The position numbers and the translations under genes were made by a program. 19,874 nt of DNA from positions 1 to 19,874 of the forward strand of contig JAATVL010000021.1 in the NCBI GenBank assembly GCA_014523525.1. The letters are read 5' to 3'. This stretch comes from Nitrososphaerales archaeon TH703. Its GTDB lineage: Archaea > Thermoproteota > Nitrososphaeria > Nitrososphaerales > Nitrososphaeraceae. The notes below the pieces were generated by a model. That model made no database searches. It had not been told where the DNA came from and saw nothing but the letters and a program-made list of their open reading frames with translations. Numbering within the stretch: the first letter of the stretch is position 1; each line of letters begins with the position of its first letter. Positions 1 through 6,162 of the stretch are shown here, one piece after another.

Positions 1-161
1 CTCTTCCTTAGGCTTGAAATAGTTGCCTTGAGAAGGCTAAAAAGAGTAATGGCTATTATTGCGAGAATAATTATTGTTATTATAATTTCTAACGCATATA
101 CTACATTGCCGATGAGTGTGTCGAGGAAAACTTTACCAATATCTTCGCTGGTTTCTGCCAA
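1..161 (-). CDS. Membrane protein, N-terminal part (runs off left edge)
   Basis: The reading frame stays open from a TTG at 161 to the window edge, giving 53 residues of a protein whose C-terminus lies outside. A strong Shine-Dalgarno sequence (TAGGAGGAGA, 167-176 on the plus strand as its complement) sits just upstream of the TTG and decides this start. A hydrophilic N-terminus (MAETSEDIGK) is followed by a long hydrophobic helix rich in Ile, Leu and Ala at about residues 18-46, then a basic stretch (SSLRK), consistent with an N-out/K-in membrane anchor. The pattern recalls small DUF1622-like membrane proteins, but that is only a resemblance. The gene has its own TATA-like box upstream and is divergent from the tRNA-Thr gene. 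Confidence 0.7.
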   Translation of the reverse strand, partial: MAETSEDIGKVFLDTLIGNVVYALEIIITIIILAIIAITLFSLLKATISSLRK

Positions 162-439
162 AGCTGTCTCCTCCTAACCAGATAACAATTTTGTTTATAT
201 ATATGATATGATGAATATTAGAATAATAGGATATTATAATATATCATAAATAGATTTTCCTTTTCAAAGCACCTAATGACAATTAATAGAGTACGATATT
301 GATTTTAAACTAAACAAACTCAACTCACAAAACGATATTAGATAAAAGTTGAAAATCTGCTTGGACCGAATCAAGATTAAATTGTCTATATAGAGGACAA
401 AATTTTAATTATGTGAAAAAAAATTTAACCCTGTTCGCT
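162..439. other. Intergenic region between membrane protein and tRNA-Thr
   Basis: About 280 bp of AT-rich sequence without a gene. It holds the TATA box of the leftward membrane protein gene near 193-204 and AT-rich stretches at about 399-430 that probably contain the tRNA-Thr promoter. I see no ORF, repeat array or further RNA here. Confidence 0.6.
193..204 (-). promoter_or_regulatory. Probable TATA box for the left-edge membrane protein
   Basis: Read on the minus strand this is ATATATATAAAC, a good archaeal TATA element 32-43 nt upstream of the TTG start at 161. The expected transcription start would fall about 25 nt downstream, leaving room for the Shine-Dalgarno sequence in a very short leader. 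Confidence 0.5.
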
Positions 440-514
440 GGTCATGTAGCTCAGCCTGGTTAGAGCGAAGGTTTTGTAAACCTTAGGTCGTGGGTCCAAA
501 TCCCACCATGACCT
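440..514 (+). tRNA. tRNA-Thr (anticodon UGU)
   Basis: A full cloverleaf can be drawn. The acceptor stem is GGTCATG (440-446) with CATGACC (507-513), the D stem is GCTC/GAGC (449-452/463-466), and the anticodon stem is AAGGT/ACCTT (468-472/480-484). The anticodon loop is TTTGTAA, giving anticodon TGT at 475-477. The variable loop has five bases and the T stem is GTGGG/CCCAC around a seven-base loop. The discriminator base is T514, as is usual for archaeal tRNA-Thr. No intron and no encoded CCA are seen. Confidence 0.96.
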
Positions 515-699
515 CTATTGTATTAAGACTTTTCAGTAAGAAATTGGCAAAATATGATTTTTTGAACACAATCAGTATTCAAGATTGGTATCAATAATAA
601 AATTATTTTTTATTTTACTAATTTATATGCGGATAATTAATATCTGCTAAGGGTTATTAGTTCTCCTAACTTCGCCTTTATACATTATAGGAGACTAAT

Positions 700-1065
700 A
701 TGCCGTTAAGGAAAAATAATATATCTATGGATATGATATTATATATGTTGGACAAAAAAAGAGATAAAGTAAAAATCAATGACGTATATGAGACAATCTA
801 CATTGCAACTCATCCTATTAGGTTAAATATTCTTATTAGACTTGAATCTGAAAAGGTATATGCAAGCAACCTAGAAGCAATGATGAACGTCGATAGGAAG
901 GTTATTTCATTTCACTTGTCTAGATTAGAAAAGGCTGGTTTGGTAACTAGTGAATATGGGTTAAGGACATCTTCGAAGACGAGGCCCATGGCTGTCAGAT
1001 ACTATTCACTTACAACAGAGGGAAGGAAACTGGTTAAAAAACTTCAGTCAATTTTATCAGATTAG
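700..1065 (+). CDS. ArsR-like winged-helix transcriptional regulator
   Basis: A 121-residue soluble protein with a winged-helix fold over about residues 27-115. The stretch THPIRLNILIRL (about 37-48) is the typical first helix of ArsR-type regulators. It is followed by a recognition region with RKVISFHLSRLEKAGLV (about 66-82) and a wing containing the RYYSLTTEGRKL strand and final helix. No cysteine metal-binding motif is visible, so it is probably not a metal sensor of the classic ArsR type. A GGAG sequence lies about 6-9 nt before the ATG. It stands alone between tRNA-Thr and a small unknown gene, so neither ligand nor target can be read from context. An internal ATG at codon 10 is an alternative start. 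Confidence 0.8.
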   Translation: MPLRKNNISMDMILYMLDKKRDKVKINDVYETIYIATHPIRLNILIRLESEKVYASNLEAMMNVDRKVISFHLSRLEKAGLVTSEYGLRTSSKTRPMAVRYYSLTTEGRKLVKKLQSILSD

Positions 1066-1204
1066 ATCATTGCACTTGCAAATTCGAAAGTTTGAATTCT
1101 TCAAGCGCAGGGATAAAAAAATGAACTAAATAAATTCCTATTGCAAGATCTAACACCAAAAGCTTTTTCTTAGAGGATCATGGTCATTTCCTTTGATAAC
1201 CGTA

Positions 1205-1465
1205 ATGGCTAAGGAGGAAATTAAAGTGAATAGTAATGTGTACAAAGTTACAATAAATGATCAAACAAGAATGTATGCTATGAAGCTCAATAGACTCTAT
1301 CAACAAGGATTTAGTGATGTTGATAGTTTTGATGAAATAAGCTCGGAGATTTCTAATACCATAAATAATCTTCTAAAGCATAGCCTATCTCCAGAAGTAC
1401 GTGAAGAAGACATGGATGGTGCAGTAAAACAGCTATTACAGATGTTTGATAAATCGAAAAAATGA
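1205..1465 (+). CDS. Small conserved-looking protein of unknown function
   Basis: An 86-residue protein starting MAKEEIKVN. An in-frame TTG at 1193 would add four residues, but no Shine-Dalgarno sequence favours either, and ATG at 1205 gives a more natural N-terminus. The sequence is soluble and mostly helical, with polar and acidic helices (about residues 33-62) and a basic tail ending DKSKK. There are no cysteines, membrane segments or motifs that I recognise. It lies 105 bp upstream of the CdvB-like gene on the same strand, but that gene has its own TATA box, so co-transcription is not required. Coding is supported by the open frame and by natural-looking composition. Confidence 0.6.
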   Translation: MAKEEIKVNSNVYKVTINDQTRMYAMKLNRLYQQGFSDVDSFDEISSEISNTINNLLKHSLSPEVREEDMDGAVKQLLQMFDKSKK

Positions 1466-1531
1466 GTAAAAATTCCTCTATTTGAATTTCTACCTTGTAA
1501 CCTGTAATCCATTCATCTCGGTTACATTTGA

Positions 1532-1542
1532 TTTTATAAATA
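1532..1542 (+). promoter_or_regulatory. Probable TATA box for the CdvB-like gene
   Basis: TTTTATAAATA lies 29-39 nt before the ATG at 1571, at archaeal TATA spacing for a transcript with a leader of only several nucleotides. A purine-rich GGGGAG at 1561-1566 could act as a ribosome-binding site if transcription starts slightly further upstream. Confidence 0.5.
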
Positions 1543-1570
1543 AAAAGAGTGATAGGCTTAGGGGAGTATA

Positions 1571-2218
1571 ATGTCCTTTAAAGATAAGTGGAATAAAACC
1601 CAGCCTGAAAATATGGCAGTAAAAATTTTGGAAAGTATTAAATCACAACCTCCTCTAAAGCCACGAATTGAGGAAGCTCAAAAGAAATTAGAACTACAAA
1701 TTTCAAAACTCGAAGGAATTTCTGCTAAGATTGTGGAAAAGGATCAGCTTATTTTTAAAAGAATAGTACATTCTATACAAAATCACGAATTACAATATGC
1801 CAAATTACTTTCAAATGAACTTTCTCAAATTCGAAAAATGAATAAGATGGTGGATTCTGCTAAATTGGCCCTAGAGCAAATTCAATTACGTCTAAACACT
1901 ATAACTGAGTTAGGAGATGTTGTAGTTACATTGACACCAGCAATGTCTGTGATAAAGAATATACAAGGGGGATTATCATCGATGGTTCCAGAAGCAGATC
2001 AATCCCTATCTCAAATATCCGATCTGATGGGAGGAATATTATCAGATTCTGCACAAATACCTAAACATGAAGTCGATAATGGAAGAGCACTAAGTGAGGA
2101 ATCAACAAGCATCATAGAAGAAGCTACTACTTTAGTAGAACAAAGTATGAAAGAGAAATTTCCTGATCTATCTTCAATTAGTATTGACGAAAAAAGTACA
2201 GAGGCATCTACTTACTAG
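1571..2218 (+). CDS. cdvB: CdvB-family ESCRT-III-like cell division protein (paralog)
   Basis: A 215-residue helical protein matching the archaeal CdvB/Snf7 pattern. It has an N-terminal basic stretch (FKDKWNK), then long amphipathic helices at about 27-105 carrying LEGISAKIVEKDQLIF and the ELSQIRKMNKMV segment. A region with ALEQIQLRLNTITELGDVV leads into the AMSVIKNIQGGLSSMVPEAD turn and a shorter helix. Family members polymerise on membranes and drive division together with the ATPase CdvC. The acidic C-terminus shows no clear MIM2-type proline motif and no winged-helix domain, so this looks like a CdvB paralog rather than a full CdvB with a CdvC-binding tail. It has its own TATA box and is convergent with the next gene, with only four bases between the stops. 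CdvA and CdvC are not in the window. Confidence 0.85.
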   Translation: MSFKDKWNKTQPENMAVKILESIKSQPPLKPRIEEAQKKLELQISKLEGISAKIVEKDQLIFKRIVHSIQNHELQYAKLLSNELSQIRKMNKMVDSAKLALEQIQLRLNTITELGDVVVTLTPAMSVIKNIQGGLSSMVPEADQSLSQISDLMGGILSDSAQIPKHEVDNGRALSEESTSIIEEATTLVEQSMKEKFPDLSSISIDEKSTEASTY

Positions 2219-2222
2219 GTTC

Positions 2223-2561
2223 CTATTTTTTATTACTTAATTTAGCAATAAATTTAATATCTTTTTTTATTCTACTAATTGTGGGGTAGCTGTATCCCTT
2301 GTTTCTGTAAGTCTTTATCATGGACTTCCAATTTGCAAGTCGCCATCTAGCTTGGTCCCTTGTTAACATACTGGTTTCTTTTTTTACTAAACTCTTCCTT
2401 CCAAGAATTAAATAACCCCCATCCTGCGCTTTTTGTCGATTGTACGCAAATTTGAGCCCTGAAACTATTGATTCAGGGTGTAAAAGAGAAAAATAATATT
2501 TTATTTCTCTAAATTGGCGTTCTGAAACAGCCAATTTGATCTTTAATTCTCTTTCTGCCAT
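2223..2561 (-). CDS. Basic orphan protein of unknown function
   Basis: A 112-residue protein with an ATG start, strongly basic (many Lys and Arg), without cysteines or membrane segments. The N-terminal part (ERELKIKLAVSERQFREIKYYF) looks helical. The C-terminal part (MLTRDQARWRLANWKSMI, then GYSYPTISRIKKDIKFI at about residues 90-106) could form a helix-turn-helix, which with the charge suggests nucleic-acid binding; this is inference. It is transcribed away from a non-coding region holding several palindromes with TTTCA/TGAAA half-sites, one of them (2591-2618) just upstream of its AT-rich promoter zone. It converges on the CdvB-like gene. I do not recognise the family. Confidence 0.6.
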   Translation of the reverse strand: MAERELKIKLAVSERQFREIKYYFSLLHPESIVSGLKFAYNRQKAQDGGYLILGRKSLVKKETSMLTRDQARWRLANWKSMIKTYRNKGYSYPTISRIKKDIKFIAKLSNKK

Positions 2562-2590
2562 GCTTGCATATTTCAGATTATATTAAATAA

Positions 2591-2618
2591 ATATTTCTAA
2601 TATCGAATTATGAAATAC
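2591..2618. repeat. Palindromic repeat, copy 1 (centre TCGA)
   Basis: A 28-bp imperfect palindrome centred between 2604 and 2605. The left arm begins ATATTTC and the right arm ends ATGAAATAC, with TCGAATT in the middle. It aligns without gaps to three other copies in the window at 2669-2696, 8094-8121 and 8377-8404. It sits 30-57 bp upstream of the start of the basic orphan gene, overlapping or bordering its promoter. Confidence 0.6.
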
Positions 2619-2668
2619 GAAATTCTGAGTCAGAAAAGGCATTTCATAATCAGGGTTTGTTAAATTGA

Positions 2669-2696
2669 ATATTCCAAAATTCGAATTCTGAAATAC
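2669..2696. repeat. Palindromic repeat, copy 2 (centre TCGA)
   Basis: A 28-bp element centred between 2682 and 2683. It shares a 20-bp exact block (AATATTCCAAAATTCGAATT, 2668-2687) with copy 3 at 8093-8112, and its right arm CTGAAATA matches copies 1 and 4. The AATTCGAATT core is a perfect palindrome. Confidence 0.65.
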
Positions 2697-2779
2697 AATG
2701 TAGAGACTCCTTTTTAGAAAAATTAGTTATCCTAAATTTTAGGAGGTTTAGTATACATATTAAGGAACAAATAGGTAAT

Positions 2780-2796
2780 AATTTCAATTTGAAATT
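2780..2796. repeat. Perfect short palindrome with TTTCA/TGAAA arms
   Basis: AATTTCAA (2780-2787), a single T, then TTGAAATT (2789-2796). It lies about 70 bp beyond the bioF stop on the minus strand, so it may form a hairpin at the end of the bio transcript, or be an operator sharing half-sites with the palindromic repeat family. Confidence 0.5.
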
Positions 2797-2867
2797 GTAT
2801 ATTAAAACAGGCAGCATAGCAATCCCTAAAATCTAATTGTACCAATGTAACGATACTATTTATGAGA

Positions 2868-4028
2868 TCAAATGACTTTATGTTTTTTACCAATATTTTT
2901 AAGCTCTTTTAAAGTATAAACCAATTGTTCCTTTGTATGTGATGCGCTTAATGATAATCTCAATACGGCGCATCCCATCTTAACGGTTGGAAATCTCATC
3001 GGATAGACAAATATGCCTTTCTGTAATAATTTATCGGCAAATTTCACAGCGAGGTTTTCTGAACCAATGTGTATAGGAATTATCTGACTACATGAGTTTC
3101 CTATATCATACCCTATCTTCCTTAAACCATTCTGTAAGAATCTGATGTTATTAAAGAGTCTGCGTTGTAGAATTCCTTTTTTTGCAATACTAATGGCGTA
3201 AAGGGCAGAATTGCACAAGTGAGTTGGAAGAGCAGAAGTAAATATGAATTGCCTGGATCTGTTTATAAGATAATCCCTAACCATTTCGTTACAAGCAACA
3301 TATCCTCCAAAACAACCTAACGCCTTACTGAGACTGCTAATATGGATATCAACCAAGTTATTGACCTTTAATTCAGAAGGAGTGCCCGATCCATTTTTTC
3401 CAAAAACAAAGTCGCCATGAGCGTCGTCTACAATAGTGAAGACCCCAAACTCTTTTGCAAAATTGCAGATTGAATTCAAGTTTGACATGTCACCGTCAAT
3501 ACTAAATATTCCTTCAGTAACAAGAATTTTCTTACCTGAGACACCTCCTAATAGTTCTAGAAGATGTTCAGTGTCATTGTGACGAAATATCTTGATCTTG
3601 GCGTTACCTAAACGACAACCGTCAATAATACTTGCATGATTTAACTCATCGCTGAAAATAGTTGTGTCTCTGTCTGATAGAGTACTTATGACTCCTTGAA
3701 CGGCTGAATATCCAGTAGTATAAACTAGGGAGGATTCTGTTTTTCTATGCTTTGACAGAACTTGTTCCAGTTTTTCAATGTTTAAATGATTTCCTCCAAC
3801 AAGTCTAGAACTACATTGAGAAATTTCGTCAAATTCTTTTACTGTATTTTTTATTATTGTTTGATTTGAAGATAAACCAAGATAATCATTCGAATTAAAA
3901 TTGATTATTTTCTTTTTATCGACTATTAAAGATCTATTTTGATTTTCAACAATTCTTAATCTTCTATAGAGATTTTCTGATTTTAGTTTACTAATTTCTT
4001 CCTTAATGAATTCGTGTATCGAGGCCAA
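2868..4028 (-). CDS. bioF: 8-amino-7-oxononanoate synthase (BioF)
   Basis: A 386-residue PLP enzyme of the alpha-oxoamine synthase family. It condenses pimeloyl-CoA or pimeloyl-ACP with alanine in the first committed step of late biotin synthesis. Visible signatures are NSNDYLGL (46-52), TTGYSAVQG (104-112), SDELNHASIIDG (126-137), TEGIFSIDGD (171-180), the cofactor-binding DDAHGDFVFG (201-210) and SSLSKALG (231-238), with the Schiff-base lysine at 235. Length is normal. It starts at TTG 4028 inside the end of bioB (26-nt overlap). That N-terminus (HEFIKEEISKLKSENLYRRL) matches the family, so the overlap looks real and suggests translational coupling. It is the last gene of a bioB-bioF unit. 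Confidence 0.95.
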   Translation of the reverse strand: MASIHEFIKEEISKLKSENLYRRLRIVENQNRSLIVDKKKIINFNSNDYLGLSSNQTIIKNTVKEFDEISQCSSRLVGGNHLNIEKLEQVLSKHRKTESSLVYTTGYSAVQGVISTLSDRDTTIFSDELNHASIIDGCRLGNAKIKIFRHNDTEHLLELLGGVSGKKILVTEGIFSIDGDMSNLNSICNFAKEFGVFTIVDDAHGDFVFGKNGSGTPSELKVNNLVDIHISSLSKALGCFGGYVACNEMVRDYLINRSRQFIFTSALPTHLCNSALYAISIAKKGILQRRLFNNIRFLQNGLRKIGYDIGNSCSQIIPIHIGSENLAVKFADKLLQKGIFVYPMRFPTVKMGCAVLRLSLSASHTKEQLVYTLKELKNIGKKHKVI

Positions 4029-5010
4029 TTTTATGTATCATTTGGATATCTTTATTTGGTTCGTTTCCATTTGTAGTAAGGTAACCACCTGTAATGATCC
4101 CATTTGCACCTGCCTGAAGTGCTAGCTTGCCGCCGTCACTAAAGTGAACTTCTCTTCCTCCCGCAATTTTCAATATAGTTTTTGGCATGATAAATCTCCA
4201 AACAGCGATTGTTCTAATTATATCGATTGGATGAATTAAACAATTATCCAGTTCCTTTGGTGTGCCTTTTCTTGGGATCAAAATGTTTATTGGAACTTCA
4301 TCTGGTTCAAGAGTCGAGATAGAAAATGCTAATTCAATGCGTTGTCTTGTAGATTCTCCCATTCCAATAATCCCTCCACAACATAGTTCAAGGCCTACAC
4401 CTTTGACAATTCTTGCAGTTCTGATTCTGTCTGAAAATTCATGGGTTTTACAAATCTTTGGAAAGAAACTTTCAGAAGTTTCTAGATTGTGGTTATACCT
4501 CTTAACTCCTAATGATTTTAGTCTAATTGCTCGTTCTGTAGTCATGAAACCAAGTGAAACATTGATATCCAGTTTTACATGCTTTCTTAATTTTTCAATT
4601 ATTTTGCAAATTTTTTCAAAGTCATTTTGTGAAGGTTCTCTATATGCGCAAACAAGGCAAAAACTAGCTGCACCGTTTAATTGAGCTTCGCTTGCTTTCT
4701 CTAAAATTATATCATCAGCCAAAAGCGGATATTTTGATATACCAGTTTCATAAAATGTAGACTGGGCACAAAAAGAACAATCCTCTGGACAATTTCCAGA
4801 TTTGGCGTTTATCAAAGATTCAACGTCAATATTATCCTCATTAAACTTTTTAGTAATAATATTAGCAGAGTCAGCTAGCTTTATCAAATCGTTAGTTGTA
4901 ATTAATCTTTCTGCTTCGTCATATGAAATAATATTTCCATTGATCACCTTCTTCATACAAGAATCAATGAAATCGAAATCTTGCATCATTAGTTCTACTT
5001 TAGGACCCAT
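4003..5010 (-). CDS. bioB: Biotin synthase (BioB, radical SAM)
   Basis: A 335-residue radical SAM enzyme that inserts sulfur into dethiobiotin in the last step of biotin synthesis. The [4Fe-4S]/SAM motif C-x3-C-x2-C is in the NAKSGNCPEDCSFCAQS segment (about 69-85). Other family hallmarks are the VCAYREPS region, LDINVSLGFM, the YNHNLETS motif (about 172-179) and GGIIGMGES (about 212-220). These also provide ligands for the auxiliary cluster in this family, including the C-terminal KIAGGRE. Length is typical. ATG 5010 is used here. ATGs at 4989 and 4986 are possible, and since an AT-rich TATA-like stretch (about 5027-5037) lies very close, a later start or leaderless mRNA is plausible. It overlaps bioF downstream. 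Confidence 0.95.
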   Translation of the reverse strand: MGPKVELMMQDFDFIDSCMKKVINGNIISYDEAERLITTNDLIKLADSANIITKKFNEDNIDVESLINAKSGNCPEDCSFCAQSTFYETGISKYPLLADDIILEKASEAQLNGAASFCLVCAYREPSQNDFEKICKIIEKLRKHVKLDINVSLGFMTTERAIRLKSLGVKRYNHNLETSESFFPKICKTHEFSDRIRTARIVKGVGLELCCGGIIGMGESTRQRIELAFSISTLEPDEVPINILIPRKGTPKELDNCLIHPIDIIRTIAVWRFIMPKTILKIAGGREVHFSDGGKLALQAGANGIITGGYLTTNGNEPNKDIQMIHKIGLDTRIH

Positions 5011-5318
5011 AATTAATCTTTAATTAATTTAATAAACATCGTTAATTTCGTTGATCAGATCTAAAATTCTAGGTTTCAAGAATCAAGAATCTGTTATGAA
5101 AGTCTAAAGTAACATGACTGATTTTGTACTGCAAGCCAAATATCTAAAGTAAAATCCTGACAATTGAAGTATTCTAATCGAATTCTATTGGTTCGAATCT
5201 TAAGTTCGTTACGCTGCTCTTATCCAAACTTCAAACTTTAGGAAAATACTATATAACTGCAAAAATAACTAGCATAATTCAATGTTTTTTGAGCTTTGAA
5301 GCAACATAAACACCAAAA

Positions 5319-5335
5319 AACAAGAAAATCTTGTT
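5319..5335. repeat. Inverted repeat AACAAGA / TCTTGTT
   Basis: Seven-base perfect arms (5319-5325 and 5329-5335) with an AAA spacer. It is the first of three inverted repeats between bioB and the serine recombinase gene. Confidence 0.5.
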
Positions 5336-5361
5336 AGATGTTTTCATATTGGTATAAAGGA

Positions 5362-5387
5362 AAAAAATGCGAAAATCGTCATTTTTT
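5362..5387. repeat. Inverted repeat AAAAAATG / CATTTTTT
   Basis: The arms AAAAAATG (5362-5369) and CATTTTTT (5380-5387) extend inward as CGA/TCG with one unpaired T, so almost the whole 26 bp is symmetric. As RNA it would be a hairpin followed by U residues. As DNA it could be a recombinase or regulator site. Confidence 0.5.
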
Positions 5388-5443
5388 ATCATGACTCTAA
5401 TAGTATAAAAAAGGACCCGTTTTTGTACCATCTAAAAAAACCA

Positions 5444-5478
5444 GCATTTTTTTACTCGTATTCAGCCTAAAAAAATGC
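5444..5478. repeat. Inverted repeat GCATTTTTTT / AAAAAAATGC
   Basis: Ten-base perfect arms (5444-5453 and 5469-5478) with a 15-bp spacer. The right arm also recurs as a direct repeat at 5361-5370. Three copies of the same ten-mer within 120 bp, just before a site-specific recombinase gene, is the kind of layout seen in resolvase sites, but no crossover dinucleotide can be assigned. Confidence 0.5.
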
Positions 5479-5549
5479 AATACCTTTTTTCAACTATAAC
5501 TATTTTTTTTGACCCATAGGATTATCAACTCTTCATAAAAAAATGAGTA

Positions 5550-6140
5550 ATGAAATACTCGTTTGGATACTTGCGAGTCAGTACCGATGAGCAAACGGTA
5601 TTAAACCAGAAGTTGGCAATTGCAAAGTGGGCAGTTGAAAATGACTATAAAATTCTTGATTTTTTCGAGGATTCTGCGATAAGTGGGAAGATTCCCGCAA
5701 TTAATAGACCTGCATTTAGAGAGATGTTATATCTAGTTAGAACTGACCGAGTTGATTCTGTTATTGTTTATGAATTATCAAGAGTCGGCAGAACATTTTG
5801 GGAGACTCTTGATGCAATAAAATCAATTGAAGAATATTCACCATTAATTTCTTGCTCACCAAAGGAGATATTTCTTCAAACCACTGACCCTAGTGTTAGG
5901 AAATTGATGATTGGAATATTGACTTGGGTAGCAGAAAGAGAAAGGGAAATGTTGATTCAACGAACAAAGGATGGAATGGCAAGGGCGAAAATGTCTGGCA
6001 AAAATATTGGACGTCCTAAAAAAACGCTTGACAAAGACACACTTATCAAAATGTTATCTCAGAATTTACCAAGGACTAAGATTGCCCAAAACCTTGGCAT
6101 ATCTAAAGCCACTCTGTATAACCAGATTCGTTCTATTTAG
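5550..6140 (+). CDS. Serine site-specific recombinase (resolvase/invertase type)
   Basis: A 196-residue recombinase. The N-terminal catalytic domain (about 3-145) has YLRVSTDEQT with Arg9 and the nucleophile Ser11. The ELSRVGR motif supplies Arg78 and Arg81, and the long E-helix carries WVAEREREMLIQRTKDGMARAK (about 126-147). The hinge GRPKK (154-158) leads to a C-terminal helix-turn-helix (about 161-193, NLPRTKIAQNLGISKATLYNQI). This is the short resolvase/invertase architecture, not the large integrase form. The usual Asp of the DRLGR motif is Ser77 here, a change seen in related groups. It is divergent from bioB and convergent with bioA, with 14 bp between stops, so it splits the biotin cluster and suggests past insertion. 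No transposase partner or cargo is recognisable. Confidence 0.92.
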   Translation: MKYSFGYLRVSTDEQTVLNQKLAIAKWAVENDYKILDFFEDSAISGKIPAINRPAFREMLYLVRTDRVDSVIVYELSRVGRTFWETLDAIKSIEEYSPLISCSPKEIFLQTTDPSVRKLMIGILTWVAEREREMLIQRTKDGMARAKMSGKNIGRPKKTLDKDTLIKMLSQNLPRTKIAQNLGISKATLYNQIRSI

Positions 6141-6148
6141 ATGAATAA

Positions 6149-6162
6149 GGTATGCTAATACC
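6149..6162. terminator. Small hairpin between convergent recombinase and bioA ends
   Basis: GGTAT-GCTA-ATACC (6149-6162) forms a five-pair hairpin with a four-base loop covering the bioA stop. It is followed on the plus strand by T-rich sequence from about 6168. It is a possible bidirectional end signal, but archaeal terminators do not need hairpins, so this is weak. Confidence 0.3.

Larger units (their letters stand above)
2562..2867. other. Non-coding region crowded with inverted repeats
   Basis: No gene is seen in these 306 bp, which lie between the start of the basic orphan and the 3' end of bioF. The region holds two copies of a palindromic repeat (2591-2618 and 2669-2696). It also has an inverted pair ATTATGAAAT (2607-2616) / ATTTCATAAT (2641-2650), a perfect short palindrome CCTAAA-T-TTTAGG (2731-2743) and another, AATTTCAA-T-TTGAAATT (2780-2796). 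The recurring TTTCA/TGAAA half-sites suggest protein binding or RNA hairpins at the bioF 3' end. Confidence 0.6.
5011..5549. other. Long non-coding region upstream of the serine recombinase
   Basis: 539 bp with no convincing gene on either strand. Near 5020-5040 is AT-rich sequence that probably holds the bioB promoter. TATA-like boxes on the plus strand occur at 5250-5256 and 5404-5411. Three inverted repeats are packed between 5319 and 5478 and are listed separately. The stretch has several A7/T7 tracts flanking ATGC/GCAT. This may be a recombination or regulatory region serving the recombinase gene. Confidence 0.5.

Noticed and set aside
4262..4684. A 140-codon open frame on the plus strand opposite bioB
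   Set aside because: bioB on the other strand has full family motifs here; the opposite frame shows nothing coherent.
5190..5199. GGTTCGAATC resembling the T-loop of a tRNA, as in an attachment-site fragment
   Set aside because: The flanking bases do not form a T stem or an acceptor 3' strand, and no matching tRNA end is seen in the window.
5011..5549. Possible CRISPR array or tandem repeats in the long non-coding region
   Set aside because: The repeats are short, few, unevenly spaced and inverted; there are no spacers and no cas genes.
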